Shown: positions 5,564 through 7,537 of the stretch, piece after piece
Layout: each line of letters starts with the position of its first letter
How positions within the stretch are numbered: the first letter of the stretch is position 1
Source of the DNA: Cyanobacteria bacterium T3Sed10_344R1
GTDB lineage: Bacteria > Cyanobacteriota > Cyanobacteriia > Phormidesmidales > Phormidesmidaceae
NCBI GenBank assembly: GCA_003566335.1
Contig: PXDR01000253.1
Coordinates: forward strand, 1-7,537
DNA: 7,537 nucleotides
Direction: 5' to 3'
The notes under the pieces: generated by a model
Told to the model about the DNA's origin: nothing
Seen by the model: the letters and a program-made list of their open reading frames with translations, nothing else
Databases searched by the model: none
Program-made: the position numbers and the translations under genes

Positions 5564-5740
5564 GTGAAGTTCCTACTGCTGAGATTTGAGGTTGGTGAAG
5601 CTAAGCTCCTCCACCGCGCTGTTCAAGCAGCCTCTGTAGTCAAATGGGCAGTAGTCAAATGGGCAGTGGAATGGGCTGATGGCTCAGATTATTCAGGGCT
5701 GTCAGCCGATGGAATTATGGTTGAGTTGTTAAGGAGTTGA
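5564..5740 (+). CDS. Possible 58-aa ORF upstream of and coupled to the DsbA-like gene
   Basis: A frame open from 5522 to a TGA at 5738-5740 could be read from a GTG at 5564 (AGGA sits close, 3 bp upstream). The 58-residue product would begin with KFLLLRFEVGEAKLLHRAVQ, contain a duplicated VVKWA / VVKWA / VEWA segment, and end in GIMVELLRS. The stop is one base before the ATG of the DsbA-like gene, and that gene's AAGGAG (5731-5736) lies within the last codons, a layout typical of translational coupling. The family is not recognised. The in-frame 15-bp duplication and the amino-acid pattern support coding; the GTG start and short length argue against it. It may also be plain leader sequence. 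Confidence 0.35.
   Translation: MKFLLLRFEVGEAKLLHRAVQAASVVKWAVVKWAVEWADGSDYSGLSADGIMVELLRS
5636..5665 (+). repeat. Perfect 15-bp tandem duplication
   Basis: GTAGTCAAATGGGCA occurs at 5636-5650 and again at 5651-5665, followed by a degenerate third unit GTGGAATGGGC (5666-5676). The duplication keeps the possible 58-codon frame open, adding one VVKWA unit. Confidence 0.9.
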
Positions 5741-5741
5741 G

Positions 5742-6443
5742 ATGCCCGAAGGTTCAGGTGTTTCCCGCCGCAAGCGATTTTTCATCTTTATGGGGCTGGG
5801 CGTTGTTGTCTTTGCCATGGCGCTGCCGCTGCTAGCGTCAATCCCTGGATTTAGCCCGAATCGCCCGTCCCCAGATGTTGAAGCGCATCGGGAGTTGGTG
5901 AGGGACGTGGTGCTGTCCATGGATCGCACTGACTTGATTGGCGATTCACCCACTCGGGGCGATCCGGACGCTCGGCTGGTGTTGTTCAAGTTTTCTGACT
6001 TTCAGTGCGGTGGTTGCCGGAGCGTGGCGGGCAATATGTCCGCGTTTATGGATGAGCATGAAGACGGGCTGCTCTATGTGTACAAGCATTTGCCCTTGAC
6101 CCAGATTCATCCCCAGGCGATGCCGGCAGCTCGGGCGGCTTGGGCGGCGCAGCAGCAGGGACAGTTCTGGGCCTATCACGATGCCCTGTTCGACCAGCAA
6201 AATCAGTTGGGGAATGAGCTTTACGAACAGATCGCCCAAGAGCTAGGGCTAGACATGGAGCAGTTCAATCGCGATCGTATCGATGCTCGCTCTAGGCAAG
6301 CCGTTGATCAAGATGTCCGACTCACCCAGGAACTGGAGCTGCGCAGCACCCCAACCTTTGTGCTCAACGATGTGCTGGTACCGGGCAGCGCCCCGATGGA
6401 GTTTTTCGAGCGCATTGTCCAAGAAGCGAATCAGGCCGGATAA
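5742..6443 (+). CDS. Membrane-anchored DsbA-family thiol oxidoreductase with CGGC active site
   Basis: This 233-residue protein has a short basic N-terminus (SRRKR, residues 8-12) and one hydrophobic segment at about 13-33, either a membrane anchor or an uncleaved signal, which places the catalytic domain outside the cytoplasm. The domain (about 75-230) is a DsbA-like thioredoxin fold of the Thioredoxin_4 type: LVLFKFSDFQC with the redox pair C89-G-G-C92, the helical insertion around AWAAQQQGQFWAYHDALF (133-150), and the cis-proline loop RSTPTFVLN with Pro204. Family members usually have CPxC; a GG dipeptide is uncommon and should shift the redox potential. It may oxidise, reduce or isomerise disulfides. 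AAGGAG lies 5 bp before the ATG. The preceding Cys-rich lipoprotein is an obvious candidate substrate by context. The gene converges on speA with a 15-bp gap. Confidence 0.9.
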   Translation: MPEGSGVSRRKRFFIFMGLGVVVFAMALPLLASIPGFSPNRPSPDVEAHRELVRDVVLSMDRTDLIGDSPTRGDPDARLVLFKFSDFQCGGCRSVAGNMSAFMDEHEDGLLYVYKHLPLTQIHPQAMPAARAAWAAQQQGQFWAYHDALFDQQNQLGNELYEQIAQELGLDMEQFNRDRIDARSRQAVDQDVRLTQELELRSTPTFVLNDVLVPGSAPMEFFERIVQEANQAG

Positions 6444-6458
6444 TGCCAACTCTGGGAA

Positions 6459-7537
6459 CTAGCTCCTGCGCGTTGCAGGAGCTGGGTCATTTGAAGACGG
6501 GGTGAGATAGGTATAGCGGCTCAGACTGTGCTCATAGTTTTGCAGCAAAAGCTGAGACTCTTCTAGGGTGATGCGACCATCCTGCAAGGCAGTTTCTGAC
6601 CGTCGCCGAATTGATTCAATTAGGTCTTCGCAGTCGTACTGCACATAGCCCAACACCTCGGTCATGGTGTCGCCTTTGACCACGTGCTCAATCTGATAGC
6701 CCTTAGGCGTCAGCCGAATATGGACAGCGTTGGTGTCGCCAAACAGGTTGTGCAGGCTGCCCATAATCTCTTGGTACGCGCCGCTGAGAAATAGGCCCAT
6801 GTAGTAGGGTTCTCCGGTTTTCAGCGGATGCACCTCTAGCACCGACTTCACGTCCCGCAGGTCAATGAACTGGTCAATCTTGCCGTCGCTGTCACAGGTC
6901 AGATCCGCCAGGGTGGCTCGGGCAGTGGGCTCCTCGTCTAGGCGATGGATCGGCAGGATGGGGAAAATCTGGTCGATCGCCCAGGTGTCCGGGGCCGACT
7001 GAAACACCGATAGATTGATGTAGTAGATGGAAGCCATGATTTTCTCTAGGTCTTCCAAATCATCCGGCACATAGCTTTCATCCCGCACCAGATCCATAAT
7101 CCGGCGACAGCAGGCCCAAAATAACCGCTCCGCCCTGGCCCGGTCGGTCAGGCTGAGATAGCCAAAGCCAAACAGACTGGTGGCTTCATCCTTGAACTGG
7201 ACGGCGTCATGGTACGCCTCCTGGTAGTTGGTCAGGGTGATGGCGCTGTAGGTTTCGTAGAGGTTGCGCAGAATTAGGTGATCCTCTTCCCCAGGGAGTT
7301 CTGGCAACTCCGTGGCTACGTCACTGCTGCCTAACACGTCAAAGATCAGCACCGATTGGTGCGATGCGATCGCACGACCGCTCTCACTAATCAACGTCGG
7401 CATCGGCAGCTTGCGAGCTTCGCAGGCTTCCTTCACCTCCGCCACCACATCATTGGCGTAGTTCTGAATGCTGTAATTCTTCGAGGCGTGGAAATTGGTC
7501 TTAGAGCCGTCATAGTCCACCCCCAAGCCGCCGCCCA
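6459..7537 (-). CDS. speA: Biosynthetic arginine decarboxylase, C-terminal part
   Basis: These are the last 359 codons of a gene whose 5' end is beyond the right edge; whole SpeA proteins have about 640-660 residues. The enzyme is a PLP-dependent, fold-type III decarboxylase that turns arginine into agmatine and CO2, the first step of polyamine synthesis through agmatine. Recognisable stretches are GGGLGVDYDGS at the truncated end, PTLISESGRAIASHQSVLIFDVLG, the helical insert around FKDEATSLFGFGYLSLTDRARAER, and the near-terminal GEPYYMGLFLSGAYQEIMG, LHNLFGDTNAVHI and VLGYVQYD blocks. Frame and motifs are undamaged in the window. The stop is TAG at 6459-6461. The last codons form a strong hairpin, and the gene converges on the DsbA-like gene. 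Confidence 0.95.
   Translation of the reverse strand, partial: GGGLGVDYDGSKTNFHASKNYSIQNYANDVVAEVKEACEARKLPMPTLISESGRAIASHQSVLIFDVLGSSDVATELPELPGEEDHLILRNLYETYSAITLTNYQEAYHDAVQFKDEATSLFGFGYLSLTDRARAERLFWACCRRIMDLVRDESYVPDDLEDLEKIMASIYYINLSVFQSAPDTWAIDQIFPILPIHRLDEEPTARATLADLTCDSDGKIDQFIDLRDVKSVLEVHPLKTGEPYYMGLFLSGAYQEIMGSLHNLFGDTNAVHIRLTPKGYQIEHVVKGDTMTEVLGYVQYDCEDLIESIRRRSETALQDGRITLEESQLLLQNYEHSLSRYTYLTPSSNDPAPATRRS
6461..6483. terminator. Hairpin in the last codons of speA, possible convergent terminator
   Basis: AGCTCCTGC (6461-6469) and GCAGGAGCT (6475-6483) make a perfect 9-bp stem with a 5-base loop, extendable by a T-G wobble and a C-G pair. It covers the final seven codons and part of the stop of speA and begins 17 bp after the stop of the convergent DsbA-like gene. 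Neither strand has a T-run after it, so it is not a canonical rho-independent terminator, but it could end or protect both transcripts. Confidence 0.5.

Noticed and set aside
6459..7526. speA starting at the TTG at 7526
   Set aside because: The frame continues to the window edge through GGGLG, a conserved internal SpeA motif, so the gene is truncated by the window and does not start there.

Overview
The window looks like cyanobacterial chromosome. Six copies of the HIP1 octamer GCGATCGC occur (positions 73, 1008, 2218, 4064, 4188 and 7366 as first base), far more than chance would give in 7.5 kb. The proteins also fit: a cyanobacterial-style cysteine-dioxygenase-like cupin, a DUF1499 protein, an OmpR-type two-component pair and a biosynthetic arginine decarboxylase. 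Base composition is moderately GC. The lineage cannot be fixed from sequence reading alone, but a filamentous or Leptolyngbya-like cyanobacterium would fit.

Layout. On the minus strand, 1-425 encodes the N-terminal 141 residues of an MmeI-type restriction/modification enzyme, cut by the window edge. Upstream of it on the same strand is an exported DUF1499 protein (530-1042). A divergent gap of 343 bp leads to a plus-strand thiol-dioxygenase-like cupin (1386-1994), whose stop codon lies in a 14-bp tandem triplication. Convergent with it is a histidine kinase / response regulator operon on the minus strand (kinase 2818-4281, regulator 2059-2772). Next comes a gene-poor stretch (4282-5211). It holds a 57-residue secreted single-EF-hand protein (4598-4771, minus) with a strong ribosome binding site and an excellent terminator (4509-4544), and a 68-codon open stretch with no good start that looks like the tail of a decayed gene (4873-5079, minus).

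The most unusual part is 5212-6443 on the plus strand. A predicted lipoprotein consists of almost nothing but DPCA(A/G) pentapeptides, with 13 cysteines in 94 residues. It is followed by a possible 58-codon ORF and then by a membrane-anchored DsbA/thioredoxin-fold protein with a CGGC active site. The pairing suggests an extracytoplasmic cysteine-rich polymer and a thiol oxidoreductase that could set its redox state. This link is inferred from gene order and chemistry only.

The window ends with the C-terminal 359 codons of speA (6459-7537, minus), convergent with the DsbA-like gene and separated from it by 15 bp. No tRNA, rRNA, insertion sequence, CRISPR array or phage gene was seen.
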